A stretch of DNA of 64,000 bases, taken from assembly GCF_000733475.1 (NCBI RefSeq), contig NZ_JPFK01000005.1:186001-250000 (forward strand). The letters are read 5' to 3'. Source of the DNA: Mangrovimonas yunxiaonensis. GTDB taxonomy: Bacteria > Bacteroidota > Bacteroidia > Flavobacteriales > Flavobacteriaceae. The position numbers and the translations under genes are program-made. Numbering within the stretch: position 1 is the stretch's first letter; the number at the start of each line of letters is the position of its first letter. A model generated the notes under the pieces. That model ran no database searches and was not told the origin of the DNA. It worked only from the letters and a program-made list of their open reading frames with translations. Below are positions 18,976 to 28,195 of this stretch, piece after piece.

Positions 18976-20019
18976 TTAGCCGTATTGCTTTTGGTAGTAT
19001 TGCTGATAGGTGCCACTTGTAACATGTGCTAGCCATTCGGTATTCTTTAAATACCAATCGATGGTTTTAGACAAGCCTTCCTCGAAAGTAACCGATGGGC
19101 TCCAACCCAATTCTTTATTAATTTTTGAAGCGTCTATCGCATATCGTAAATCGTGGCCGGGCCGATCCTTTACAAACGTGATTAATTGATCCGAGGTACC
19201 TTGTGGCTGCCCTAGCTTTTCGTCCATTTGTTTGCAGAGTGCCTTAACCAAATCAATGTTTTTCCATTCGTTAAAACCGCCTATGTTATAGGTTTCGCCT
19301 TGCATCCCTTTATGAAAGGCCAAATCGATGGCCTTGGCATGGTCTATGACATACAGCCAATCACGGGTATAGTTGCCATCGCCATAAACCGGTAATGGTT
19401 TTTTGGCAAGGATGTTATTAATAAACAAAGGAATTAATTTCTCTGGAAATTGATTTGGCCCATAATTGTTAGAGCAATTTGTAATGATATAAGGCAATTT
19501 ATAGGTCTCGCCATAAGCCCTTACAAAATGATCTGAACTGGCTTTTGATGCCGAATAGGGCGAATTGGGGTCGTAAGCTGTTTGCTCGGTAAACAGGCCT
19601 GTTTCCCCTAGGGTACCATACACCTCGTCTGTGCTGATGTGGTAGAATAACTTCCCATGGTAATTGCCGTGCCAAGTTTGCTTAAATGCATTGAGCAAAT
19701 TTACCGTGCCGATAACATTGGTTTTAACAAAGGCCAACGGATCGGTTATGGAGCGATCTACATGCGATTCTGCAGCTAAATGGATTACGCCATCAAATTT
19801 ATGGGTGCTAAAAAGGGTGTCGATAAAATGAGCGTTGTTAATGTCGCCTTTTACAAAGGTATAATTGGGCTGGGCTTCAACATCCTTAAGGTTTTCCAAA
19901 TTACCGGCATAGCTTAGGCTATCGAGGTTAACAATGGTATAGTCAGGATAGGTCTCTACAAAAAGTCTCACAACATGCGACCCAATAAAACCTGCCCCTC
20001 CCGTAATTAAAATCTTCAT
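18976..20019 (-). CDS. rmlB: dTDP-glucose 4,6-dehydratase
   Basis: A 347-residue extended SDR dehydratase converting dTDP-glucose to dTDP-4-keto-6-deoxyglucose. It has the NAD motif GGAGFIGSH near residue 8, [19 protein letters not shown] and the catalytic YSASK, all in the expected order. Length matches the family. It is the first gene of the rml block and starts one base after the stop of the Wzz-like gene. Confidence 0.97.
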   Translation of the reverse strand: MKILITGGAGFIGSHVVRLFVETYPDYTIVNLDSLSYAGNLENLKDVEAQPNYTFVKGDINNAHFIDTLFSTHKFDGVIHLAAESHVDRSITDPLAFVKTNVIGTVNLLNAFKQTWHGNYHGKLFYHISTDEVYGTLGETGLFTEQTAYDPNSPYSASKASSDHFVRAYGETYKLPYIITNCSNNYGPNQFPEKLIPLFINNILAKKPLPVYGDGNYTRDWLYVIDHAKAIDLAFHKGMQGETYNIGGFNEWKNIDLVKALCKQMDEKLGQPQGTSDQLITFVKDRPGHDLRYAIDASKINKELGWSPSVTFEEGLSKTIDWYLKNTEWLAHVTSGTYQQYYQKQYG

Positions 20020-20020
20020 G

Positions 20021-21100
20021 TTAAAAATTGATTTCCTCTCTAAAACGCTCTAAGAACTTAATAACCTTAATGCTAATCAAAACAAAAAATACCAGGCTAA
20101 AAAACAAGATGGCATAGTATATTTTCTTGTTGATGTCGTACCCTAAAAGTGTAATGTTATTATCCTCTATCCCTTGTTCTTGCTGACTGGAAATAACTTC
20201 CAGAATATGACTTAAATCTTCCTTTTCGCGTTTAATCTCAACCAATTCTCGTCTTAATTTTAGGTCGTTGGTAAACAACTCGTATTCTTTGGTCGAGCTT
20301 TCTTCTTTAGCATTATTGATCAACACACTGGTTTGTGAGCTAGAACCTTCCTGATCTTTTTGTAAAACCCTTTCGTAAACCTTTTGCAGGGAATCAGACT
20401 CTTTTAAAGACTCTAAAATAACCTGCTCTCTATTTTGCAATTGGGTTAAATCCCGTTGTTGCACATCGATAAAGTAATCTATCTCCTCTATGTTTTTTAT
20501 AATGTTGGGCAGTATCTGCCTTAACAAAGTCTTTTTGGTGGTTTTGGTGGTTAGCCTTTGAAATTCGTATTCGTAATCGTACGAGTTCTCTAAAAAGGTT
20601 TCAAATTCTATATCGCCCGCTATGGTAGAGTCTATCTCCTTTTTAAACCGGTCAAAAACCTTTAACTTGTTGTTCATGTTTAAAACAGATTCCATTTCGA
20701 AAGATACTATGGAACCTGCATCCTTGGGGCTGATATTCAGCTCTTGGGCCAAAGCCAAGGTATCGTTATCAGATATAAGGTCGTTGTAATAGTTTAAGAG
20801 GTTGTAAAGGCTCTCCCCTGTGTTGTAATTTTGTTTGATTACAGAAAAAGACGAGTAAACAGGTTCTGAATACTTCTCTTTAACATAACCATAAGCAAAC
20901 CCTATTACAGCTGCTATAAACAGTATAATGCTGTTCTTTTTCACAAAAAGAATTATCCCCACAAAAAATAGGAACAGCTTGTACAAAACCGAACCAATAA
21001 AGTTAAAAAGCTTGGTAAACAAATTGCCAATCATGTTAAATAATTGGCCTAAATCTACTTCTTCAGAAGTGTTTTGCTGTTGTGGTAATTTATCGCTCAT
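20021..21100 (-). CDS. Wzz-like chain-length/co-polymerase membrane protein
   Basis: A 359-residue protein with an N-terminal acidic tail, membrane segments at about residues 35-73, a long periplasmic region rich in coiled coil (about 130-310, many E, Q, L and K) and a C-terminal membrane helix near 330-350. Two terminal helices around a coiled-coil periplasmic domain is the architecture of Wzz polysaccharide co-polymerases, which set chain length with Wzy. No tyrosine-kinase domain is present. Position just ahead of the rml genes supports the role. Recognition is by architecture and context rather than a clear motif. Confidence 0.7.
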   Translation of the reverse strand: MSDKLPQQQNTSEEVDLGQLFNMIGNLFTKLFNFIGSVLYKLFLFFVGIILFVKKNSIILFIAAVIGFAYGYVKEKYSEPVYSSFSVIKQNYNTGESLYNLLNYYNDLISDNDTLALAQELNISPKDAGSIVSFEMESVLNMNNKLKVFDRFKKEIDSTIAGDIEFETFLENSYDYEYEFQRLTTKTTKKTLLRQILPNIIKNIEEIDYFIDVQQRDLTQLQNREQVILESLKESDSLQKVYERVLQKDQEGSSSQTSVLINNAKEESSTKEYELFTNDLKLRRELVEIKREKEDLSHILEVISSQQEQGIEDNNITLLGYDINKKIYYAILFFSLVFFVLISIKVIKFLERFREEINF

Positions 21101-21104
21101 AGGG

Positions 21105-22793
21105 TTAATTAAATATCTGTTCTAAAATTTTTCTGGTTATTAAATAGGTGGGCTTTACTCCAGAGGTTCCCAAACCTCCAGAGGCCAAGGTGCTTCCTGT
21201 TTCTAACGGATTATCGCTGGCGTAATAAGCGTATCTCACCTTTACTTGCCCCTTTATACTTCCTCTTACTTTAGAGGCGGCCTGAATGGCTTTTTGGTAA
21301 TGGGCGCCTTCCATTTCCAGACCAATAACATTCCATGTAGAGGTATGGAAGAATTTTAAGATTTCCTTGTTTTGTAACGACGTTCCTAAAACGGTTACCA
21401 TGGCGCCTTCGTATACATCGATCCCTTGGCCTTCTAAATCTTTTTTTGAAAGCTCATTGTTAAACGGGTAGTTATCTGCGGTACCTTCAAAAATATGGGC
21501 TGAAGGAATCATAATATCGCCTTTGCCTCCTTCTAAAATGCCCGCTTTCCCCATAATTGAGACAGACGCTACATTTAAATGCACGTTCTTTTTGCCTACT
21601 GTAATGGGTTTCAATAGTTCGTCCATGGTTTCGTAAGCTTGCTCACCAAAGGCGTAGTCCATAACAATAATAACAGGGGCAGCTTCTGGTCTAGACGTTT
21701 GGGCAATCTCTAGGTCGGTTTTTACCAAATCCAATTTAGACGTATCGAAAACCTGTACATCTATATTGGTTCCAGAGGTGTCGGGAATGTAAATCATGCC
21801 ATGCTGCAACGCCGCCTTTTCCACTTTGTTGCGCAGTGCCGTGTTCTCCTTTTGACTTAGGGCTTCGTACATGTCGAAAACAGTTGCTTTTCCCAGTTCC
21901 TTTTTTAAGGCTATGGGTGCAAACAACGAATTCATAACACTATGCATATTGGCACTAATAATGTGTAGGGGCTTGTCTAAAAGTCCGTGCTTGTGTAGGG
22001 TGTTTTTTATGTTATTGGCCCAGATTTCGCCGTGAATGTGGTGCCCCAAACGCTCCCGTAAAACAGGACTAAAGGTCACGATTCGTTTTTTATTGTTTAA
22101 TTGCTCTTCTATGGCCAATTTTCCTAACCAGTACACAATGTGCAACAGGCGTTCTGGTTGGCTGGGCAGAGCAAAAGCTTCGTAAATTTGCGTGAGCTCG
22201 TTAAACGTACGCCCCAAAATATTTGCAGTATGGGTTATGGCTATTTCGCGTTCGTTCTGGCTTAATTTTTTGGTTGAAAGCACAGCCTTTTCCAGTTTCA
22301 TCCAATCGCGGGTGGTTGTTCCCTGCTCGTCTATTAAAACCCGATCGCTAATTTTATGCGACTCGATAAACAAAAACGTAAGGTGCGTTAAAATATCGTA
22401 AATCTCCGAGCGTCCCCTTGTTACCTCTATGTTCATCTGTTCTTCATCTATACGGTAACAGTTTCGCCTTCTTTTTGGTGGGATAATGGCCTTAAAATGG
22501 GAATCGCCATAGCCCTCGTCGCTGGTAAGGTTAATGTAGGTGCACTCTTCTATGCCTTGGGGCAAGCGGTCTATAACATACAAAAGCCCATCGAGCTCTG
22601 CCTTTTCTTCGGAAACAGAACCGTAAATCTCCGGGCGCAACAACAACAACGACTCCCTTAGTGTTTCGCCCGAAACGCCCATAGGCTTATAAAACCCACG
22701 ATTAAACAAATGACGCATGGTAATGTACATGCGTTCTATGGCATTTGTGCTTTCCTGAGCCCTTGTACGGCCTTGATGTTTTCCTTTATTCAT
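21105..22793 (-). CDS. DUF6909-like conserved protein of unknown function
   Basis: A soluble protein of about 562 residues with no signal peptide. I believe it belongs to the Bacteroidota family DUF6909, but I recall this only from family resemblance. The C-terminal half contains VIIVMDYAFGEQAYE, SVSIMGKAGILEGGKGDIMIP and WNVIGLEMEGAHYQKA. The last resembles the MEG motif of nucleoside phosphorylases and MTA/SAH nucleosidases, so a phosphorylase-like fold is possible. The ATG at 22793 is preferred to an upstream TTG at 22802. It lies between the GH3-like and Wzz-like genes, with only a few bases between genes, but its role in polysaccharide synthesis is not established. Confidence 0.6.
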   Translation of the reverse strand: MNKGKHQGRTRAQESTNAIERMYITMRHLFNRGFYKPMGVSGETLRESLLLLRPEIYGSVSEEKAELDGLLYVIDRLPQGIEECTYINLTSDEGYGDSHFKAIIPPKRRRNCYRIDEEQMNIEVTRGRSEIYDILTHLTFLFIESHKISDRVLIDEQGTTTRDWMKLEKAVLSTKKLSQNEREIAITHTANILGRTFNELTQIYEAFALPSQPERLLHIVYWLGKLAIEEQLNNKKRIVTFSPVLRERLGHHIHGEIWANNIKNTLHKHGLLDKPLHIISANMHSVMNSLFAPIALKKELGKATVFDMYEALSQKENTALRNKVEKAALQHGMIYIPDTSGTNIDVQVFDTSKLDLVKTDLEIAQTSRPEAAPVIIVMDYAFGEQAYETMDELLKPITVGKKNVHLNVASVSIMGKAGILEGGKGDIMIPSAHIFEGTADNYPFNNELSKKDLEGQGIDVYEGAMVTVLGTSLQNKEILKFFHTSTWNVIGLEMEGAHYQKAIQAASKVRGSIKGQVKVRYAYYASDNPLETGSTLASGGLGTSGVKPTYLITRKILEQIFN

Positions 22794-22819
22794 AGTAAGC
22801 AATTACAGCAAATATAAGA

Positions 22820-24322
22820 CTATTTGGTTAAACCCAAATTAATTAAGTTGTTTGCAATTGTTCTGTCGTTCGACAACCTTGGCAGCTTGTTTTGCCCTCC
22901 CAGTTTCCCTATGCTTCGCATGTGTTCTTGAAAACCGTTGGTCACCACTTTTGTGATTTTTAACGGCTGTAATATTTTGCCTTCTATCAAATCGAAATAG
23001 TAACTGTTTTGCTGCTGAAGGGCTTGATCGATGCTGTTGACAAACTGAGCCATATCTTCGGGTTCCGTATCAAACTCAATAAACCATTCATGGTAAGGTA
23101 ACCCTTTGTCTGGGCTTATTTGAGGCGCCACCGTAAACTCGTTTACTTTAACATTGGTTCCCGAAATGCCTGCCTGCAAAGCTTGCTCGACCTCTTTGCC
23201 AATAACGTGTTCGCCAAAGGCCGAAATAAAATGCTTAATCCTACCCGAAACAATTACCCGGTAAGGGCTTGTAGATGTAAATTGAACCGTATCGCCCAAG
23301 TTATACCCCCAAAGGCCCGCATTGGTAGAAACAATCATAACGTAGTTTACCCCAACGACAACATCTTTAATGGTGTAGCGTTGTGGGTTGTCGCTAAAAA
23401 AAGCATCGGCTTTTACGAACTCGTAAAAAATCCCGGCGTTTAATTGCAAGAGCATGCCTTGCTCGTTTTGTTTGTCCTGAAACGCAAAAAACCCTTCGCT
23501 TGCAGGGTACAATTCAATGCTATCGACTTTCCTTCCTATTAAATTCTCAAATTTTGCGCGGTAAGGGGCGTAATTAACGCCACCAAAAATAAAGAGATTA
23601 AAGTTTTCAAAGACATCGCCAACCTTCTTTCCGGTGGTCTCCACCAAACGCTCGAAATACATTTGCACCCAAGAAGGTATGCCAGAGATTACCGTCATGT
23701 TTTCCGGCAAGGTTTCTTTTACTATGGCATTCACCTTGGTTTCCCAATCTTCTATGCAATTGGTCTCCCAGGATGGCATGCGATTTTTTTGAAGGTAGTT
23801 AGGCACATAATGCGCAACTATTCCTGAAAGCCGTCCTAATTCAATGCCGTTTTTCTTTTCGAGCACAGGGCTACCTTGCAGGAAAATCATCTTACCCGTT
23901 ACAAAGGCCGTATTTCCTGTTTCGGCTACATACATTAAAATGGCATTACGCGCCGCCTTAATATGGCTGGGCATGCTGGCTTTGGTTATAGGAATGTATT
24001 TTGCTCCCGAGGTTGTCCCCGACGTTTTGGCAAAATAAATGGGTTTTCCCGGCCACAAAACATGCTCTTCGCCTTGTACTACTCGTTCTACATAAGGCTT
24101 TAACGCCTCATAATCCCTTATGGGTACACGTTTTACAAAATCGGCATGCGAATGGATTGCTCCAAAATCATGGTCGCGGCCAAAGGCTGTGTTTTTCGCC
24201 TTGTTTATTAAATCAGAAAATACTTTCTCCTGAGTTTGCACAGGGGCACTGGCCCATTTATTAATGGCCTTTTCCACACGTTTAGCAAACGGTTTTGCAA
24301 GAAGAGCTTTTATTGATAGCAT
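22820..24322 (-). CDS. GH3-family acyl-adenylating protein
   Basis: A 500-residue protein of the GH3 family (ANL adenylate-forming superfamily, named for plant auxin-responsive GH3). The phosphate-binding loop is YFAKTSGTTSGAKYIP near residues 97-112. ELYPASEGFFAFQ and WGYNLGDTVQFTS follow as the later ATP-binding motifs. Plant members join amino acids to hormone acids; bacterial substrates are mostly unknown. An acid-activating, amide- or ester-forming activity is a fair inference, nothing more specific. It starts directly after the M23 peptidase stop and is followed within 30 bases by the DUF6909-like gene, so all three are probably co-transcribed. Confidence 0.88.
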   Translation of the reverse strand: MLSIKALLAKPFAKRVEKAINKWASAPVQTQEKVFSDLINKAKNTAFGRDHDFGAIHSHADFVKRVPIRDYEALKPYVERVVQGEEHVLWPGKPIYFAKTSGTTSGAKYIPITKASMPSHIKAARNAILMYVAETGNTAFVTGKMIFLQGSPVLEKKNGIELGRLSGIVAHYVPNYLQKNRMPSWETNCIEDWETKVNAIVKETLPENMTVISGIPSWVQMYFERLVETTGKKVGDVFENFNLFIFGGVNYAPYRAKFENLIGRKVDSIELYPASEGFFAFQDKQNEQGMLLQLNAGIFYEFVKADAFFSDNPQRYTIKDVVVGVNYVMIVSTNAGLWGYNLGDTVQFTSTSPYRVIVSGRIKHFISAFGEHVIGKEVEQALQAGISGTNVKVNEFTVAPQISPDKGLPYHEWFIEFDTEPEDMAQFVNSIDQALQQQNSYYFDLIEGKILQPLKITKVVTNGFQEHMRSIGKLGGQNKLPRLSNDRTIANNLINLGLTK

Positions 24323-25189
24323 TTAATTAAAATCGATAAAGTTTGTTGGATCAATGGGGTAACCGTCTTTCCACAATTCAAAATGCAGGTGCGTTCCTGT
24401 CGAGTACTCGCCAGAGTTGCCTGCCATAGCAATAACCTCGCCGCTCTTAACCAAATCGCCCTGTTGTTTTGTAATGGAGGCATTGTGTTTATACACCGAA
24501 ATTAGGCCGTTGCTGTGCTCTATAAGAACCACATAACCCGTTTCGGTGGTCCACTCGGCAAATATTACCGTGCCATCTGCCGTTGTTTTAACAGGGGTGT
24601 CTTTGGGCACTGCAATGTCTACAGCATAGTGTTTTTTTTCGGCATCATAGCCTTCCGATATGGTTCCGCTTACCGGAGGGAAAAGCACAAAACTAATTTT
24701 GGAGGTCGCGGTTTCAAACAAATTGTATTTGTCTTCTTTTTCTACCTGTTCGCGCAATAGAGAATCGGCTTTTATGGGCTTTAAATCCTCTTGGGTTATC
24801 TCTAGTTTTACCGCTTCCATAATCGAGTCCTTATCAAACTCTTCGGTACTAACTTCGCCATGCAACACCTTTTTAATCGATGCGAAATAACGCTCGTTAA
24901 CCAAGATGGTTTGCTCTAGCGAATCGACCTTATATGTAAGCTCTACTGCTTTTTTCTTCAATGCTGTAGAGGAATACCCGGGAATGTACTCTCTAAGTGG
25001 GGTAAACGCAATTAATACCGTTGTTGCTGCTATTAGTATAATGGCCGATAGCGAGACAAGTACAAAGACATTTATTCTGTTTAATTTAAAAGATAGCCGT
25101 TCTTCAAAAGTATCTTCGTTTAAAATAACCAAACGGTACTTGTGAAATAGTTTTTTTTTAAACTTTCTGGACGTTTTTTGCTTTGCCAT
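24323..25189 (-). CDS. M23-family (LytM-type) peptidoglycan peptidase, membrane anchored
   Basis: A 288-residue protein with a basic cytoplasmic N-terminus, one membrane helix (about residues 40-62), a coiled-coil stretch and a C-terminal M23 domain. The domain has HYAVDIAVPKDTPVKTTADG, giving the zinc-ligand His and Asp, and GTHLHFELWKDG with the HxH element, so it appears catalytically intact. It should cut peptide cross-links in the periplasm or activate another hydrolase. It is the first gene of the long minus-strand run and has its own promoter, whose -7 box is only eight bases from the ATG. Confidence 0.92.
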   Translation of the reverse strand: MAKQKTSRKFKKKLFHKYRLVILNEDTFEERLSFKLNRINVFVLVSLSAIILIAATTVLIAFTPLREYIPGYSSTALKKKAVELTYKVDSLEQTILVNERYFASIKKVLHGEVSTEEFDKDSIMEAVKLEITQEDLKPIKADSLLREQVEKEDKYNLFETATSKISFVLFPPVSGTISEGYDAEKKHYAVDIAVPKDTPVKTTADGTVIFAEWTTETGYVVLIEHSNGLISVYKHNASITKQQGDLVKSGEVIAMAGNSGEYSTGTHLHFELWKDGYPIDPTNFIDFN

Positions 25190-25197
25190 ATCTCTAG

Positions 25198-25205
25198 CAA
25201 AATTA
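25198..25205 (-). promoter_or_regulatory. Bacteroidota -7 promoter element for the M23 peptidase gene
   Basis: TAATTTTG on the minus strand matches TAnnTTTG exactly. It ends eight bases before the ATG at 25189, which would give a leaderless or nearly leaderless mRNA. Confidence 0.6.
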
Positions 25206-25278
25206 GTTAAAATTAATGCAAGTTATAACGCCCAAGCTTAAAGTTTATTTTTAAATGCTTTTTTTGAAGTTTAATTAT

Positions 25279-25286
25279 TAACTTTG
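25279..25286 (+). promoter_or_regulatory. -7 promoter element for tatA
   Basis: TAACTTTG matches TAnnTTTG, 19 bases before the tatA ATG at 25306. It lies in the divergent gap with the M23 gene. Confidence 0.65.
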
Positions 25287-25305
25287 TTCTAAATTATCGA
25301 TTATT

Positions 25306-25485
25306 ATGATAGCAGCAAATATTTTTTTAGCGATTGGACCATGGCAAATAGCCTTAATTGTGGTTGTAGTTTTGTTACTGTTTGGAGGTAAGAAAATTCC
25401 AGAATTAATGCGTGGTTTAGGTAGTGGCATTAAAGAGTTTAAAGACGCTAGTAAAGAAGAAGACGCCACAAACGAAAAAAAGTAG
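25306..25485 (+). CDS. tatA: Twin-arginine translocase subunit TatA/TatE
   Basis: A small 59-residue gene. The protein begins [19 protein letters not shown], has one membrane helix (about residues 8-26), the conserved [20 protein letters not shown] hinge and amphipathic helix (26-45), and a charged tail. This is the classic TatA/E plan; TatA multimers form the pore for folded proteins carrying RR signal peptides. It stands alone, divergent from the M23 gene. It has its own -7 box upstream and a strong hairpin terminator 35 bases downstream. No tatC is in the window. Confidence 0.95.
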   Translation: MIAANIFLAIGPWQIALIVVVVLLLFGGKKIPELMRGLGSGIKEFKDASKEEDATNEKK

Positions 25486-25515
25486 AATTAACAAAACGTT
25501 TTTAATGTTATAAAA

Positions 25516-25545
25516 AAAGCCAGCAATAATTGCTGGCTTTTTCTT
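25516..25545. terminator. Bidirectional intrinsic terminator between tatA and the DUF4837 gene
   Basis: Nine-base perfect arms GCCAGCAAT and ATTGCTGGC (25521-25529 and 25531-25539) are flanked by an A run on the left and a T run on the right. It can stop tatA on the plus strand and the convergent lipoprotein gene on the minus strand. Confidence 0.88.
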
Positions 25546-26537
25546 TATTTAATAAATGTGACCGATCTTAAAATGGCTTCCAACTCGAACATGTACTCGC
25601 GCTTTTCTACCGAAGGCGCAAAAGCAAATCCTTCGAGCACCAACTGCCTGTTGTTTGCTTTATCGTCAATGATATAGTTTATAAACGGTCCAGACATAAA
25701 TACTTTCTTGCCTTCGGTTTTTACATCCCACAAGCCTTTTGTTTCTAGGGCAGGTTTACCATCAATGGTTGTTTCAAAAACAAAAGGGGCATAAGCTTCT
25801 TCTGTAATCATATACGAGCCGTCAATTGGCCCGGGAATGTGGGCTTTACCAATAGAGTCTCTTAGCGCGATAATGGTTCCTGCTAGGCTATCGTTTCGTT
25901 TTATTGTACCGTAAGGCAACTCGTAAACCATAATGTTAGACGTTCCCGTGGTAATGTCTTTACGAATCCAGAAGAACCCTTCTTTTTCAACTCCGATTCT
26001 ATACGCCGAAGGAAACTTTAAAGAGATGCCTAACTGGTCTTTTAAGGCGTTTGTTTTATGCAGCGACAGCCCTATTCTGCGTTGTTGCTCTTTAATTTCG
26101 GTTTGTTTAAAAGCTGCTATAATGCGTTTGGCATTTTGGCCAATTTGGTCAATGACCTCTTGGTCTGTCTTGCCCGAAACCACAACAACTTTTTGTGGTC
26201 TAGCAAACACATTGGTTCCTATTTTTAGGTCGGCTTGAGCGTTAGTCTCAATTTTTAACACGGTTCTGTTTTGAGCCGCAAACCCAGAGAATACAGCAGG
26301 TGGCAATTGGCTTATTGTAAATAACGGTTCGTCTTGTGGCAAACCATCTAACGGGCTGGCCAAAACATCGCGTATGGCCTCGCCTACCTGCCCTTCCCAT
26401 TTTTCGTTATCTACCACAACCGTTAGATTGTTGATTTTCCCTGAAGATTCGGGTAAAATTCGGGTATTGGATTTGTTCTGGTCTTTACATGACAGGACAC
26501 ATGCGAAGCAGATAAATAGCCAAGCTATATTTTTCAT
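25545..26537 (-). CDS. DUF4837 family lipoprotein
   Basis: A 330-residue exported protein. The N-terminus MKNIAWLFICFACVLSCKDQ is a lipoprotein signal with the lipobox cysteine at about residue 17. The mature part includes NLTVVVDNEKWEGQVGEAIRDVLASPLDGLPQDEP, which I recognise as DUF4837, a Bacteroidota family of unknown function. It lies just downstream of the MltD-type transglycosylase gene (22 bases) with no promoter of its own visible, so the two are probably co-transcribed and may both act in the cell envelope. Confidence 0.82.
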   Translation of the reverse strand: MKNIAWLFICFACVLSCKDQNKSNTRILPESSGKINNLTVVVDNEKWEGQVGEAIRDVLASPLDGLPQDEPLFTISQLPPAVFSGFAAQNRTVLKIETNAQADLKIGTNVFARPQKVVVVSGKTDQEVIDQIGQNAKRIIAAFKQTEIKEQQRRIGLSLHKTNALKDQLGISLKFPSAYRIGVEKEGFFWIRKDITTGTSNIMVYELPYGTIKRNDSLAGTIIALRDSIGKAHIPGPIDGSYMITEEAYAPFVFETTIDGKPALETKGLWDVKTEGKKVFMSGPFINYIIDDKANNRQLVLEGFAFAPSVEKREYMFELEAILRSVTFIK

Positions 26538-26559
26538 AAAACGTTGGTGTTTTTGTGTG

Positions 26560-28140
26560 TTAACCTTTCGACATTCTTAAAACCATACCTGGTTTTAATG
26601 TATTGCCACTAATATCGTTCCAATCTCGAATATTTTGCACAGAAATTCCAGGAAATTTTCTGGATATGCTCCAAAGCGAGTCGCCCTTCATAACTTTATA
26701 GGTTTGTCCTGCCTTAGGGCTGCCTGAGTTTTGGGCTACTGTGGTAGACTTGGAAACATTTGATGCTACAGGATTTCGCGGGTAAATGGTTAAGCGTTGC
26801 CCAATTCTTAAATTGTTGTTCCGCAAACCGTTCCATTGTTTAATTTGGCTAACCCTAACACCATATTTCCTAGCAATTTTTCCTAGATAATCGCCACTTT
26901 TTACACGATAACGAATTCGGCTTTCGGTATTGAAAAATTGCGGCAAAGGCTTTTCGCGCTTATCAAATTCGGCTTTGGCCAACGTATAAATGTTGGCTTC
27001 GTTGGTAACAAATGTGCCTATGGCATGCCTGGGCAAACGCAGATAATAATTTTTACCTTCAATGTGAGGAATGATATCTAGTTTGTACGACGGGTTTAAA
27101 AACTGAAGCTCTTCCACCGGAACTTTAGTGGCTTCAGAAACTTGGTCTAACGTAATCATTTGTTTAACGCGAACCGTATCGGTTTCTAAATGATGAAACA
27201 AAGGCTTTTCGGGTTTAAACCCGTGCTCTTTGGCATATTCAAAAATATACATGGTTGCCAAAAACGCCGGCACATAACCTGCGGTTTCACGTGGTAAATT
27301 ATGGCGTATGTTCCAATAGTTTTGGTAGCCTCCAGAACGCCTTATGGCTTTCGACACATTTCCTGGCCCAGAGTTATAGGCGGCCAAGGCCAAATCCCAA
27401 TCGCCAAAAATCTCATACAACTTCGATAGGTAAACTGCAGCTGTTTTGGTCGATTTTATAGGATCGCTACGCTCGTCTACATAACTGCTTACATCTAGGC
27501 CATATTGTTTTCCCGTAGCGAACATAAACTGCCACAGTCCCGTTGCTCCTACCCGAGATCGCGCCCTAGGCTTTAGAGCCGATTCTACAATGGCCAGATA
27601 TTTCATCTCTAACGGAATGTCGTAATTATCGAATTCTTTTTCAAACATGGGAAAATAAAAATGGCTTAGCCCCATAAGTTTTTCCATAGATTTTCTACGG
27701 TTCTTTAAAAAGCTCTTGATAACACTTTCTAAAGACGGATTGTACGCGATGTTAAAAGGAGTTCTTGCATTTAGTTTTTCCAGCCTCGCCTTTAAGGTGT
27801 CTGTTGACAATTCTGGATAGGCCACTGGCTTATAATCCAACTCTGAAACCGTTTTATAAATGGTATCGAAAAGGGTGTTGCTGTAAAGCTCGTCCAACCA
27901 TTTTTGGTCAAGCTCCATAGCCAACACATGGTCACTATTTAACGTTTTAAAGGTTAAGGAGTCTTGTTTTGGAGCAATTTTGGTTACCATAAGGCGATTG
28001 CCATCAGCGACAGAATCTGCAACCATCTGGTTGGTAGAAACCTGGGTGGTATCGTTTTTAACCGTAAGGTCTGTTGGTTTTTGGGCAAACGCATGGCCTC
28101 CTAAAAAAAGGCATAAAGTAACTAAGCTGTATAAGCGCAT
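26560..28140 (-). CDS. mltD: MltD-type membrane-bound lytic transglycosylase with two C-terminal LysM domains
   Basis: Cleaves the glycan strand of peptidoglycan, forming 1,6-anhydro ends. The start at 28140 (MRLYSLVTLCLFLGGHAFAQ) gives a clean signal peptide and 526 residues; a longer frame from 28218 would overlap pgk. The SLT domain is at about residues 160-285, with catalytic Glu186 in AIVESALKPRARS, then GATGLWQFM and AAYNSGPGNV. Two LysM peptidoglycan-binding repeats follow at about 411-454 and 481-523. It is followed by the DUF4837 lipoprotein gene. A weak -7 box (TATCTTTC, 28168-28175) lies upstream. Confidence 0.92.
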   Translation of the reverse strand: MRLYSLVTLCLFLGGHAFAQKPTDLTVKNDTTQVSTNQMVADSVADGNRLMVTKIAPKQDSLTFKTLNSDHVLAMELDQKWLDELYSNTLFDTIYKTVSELDYKPVAYPELSTDTLKARLEKLNARTPFNIAYNPSLESVIKSFLKNRRKSMEKLMGLSHFYFPMFEKEFDNYDIPLEMKYLAIVESALKPRARSRVGATGLWQFMFATGKQYGLDVSSYVDERSDPIKSTKTAAVYLSKLYEIFGDWDLALAAYNSGPGNVSKAIRRSGGYQNYWNIRHNLPRETAGYVPAFLATMYIFEYAKEHGFKPEKPLFHHLETDTVRVKQMITLDQVSEATKVPVEELQFLNPSYKLDIIPHIEGKNYYLRLPRHAIGTFVTNEANIYTLAKAEFDKREKPLPQFFNTESRIRYRVKSGDYLGKIARKYGVRVSQIKQWNGLRNNNLRIGQRLTIYPRNPVASNVSKSTTVAQNSGSPKAGQTYKVMKGDSLWSISRKFPGISVQNIRDWNDISGNTLKPGMVLRMSKG

Positions 28141-28195
28141 TCTAAATATATATTTATCTACTTTAACGAAAGATACGTAAAATTCGTATACTATT

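Noticed and set aside
27283-27298. parS-like sequence inside the mltD gene (13 of 16 positions)
   Set aside because: Three mismatches, one in each flank half and one at the first base, and it codes for conserved protein residues; chance similarity is likely.
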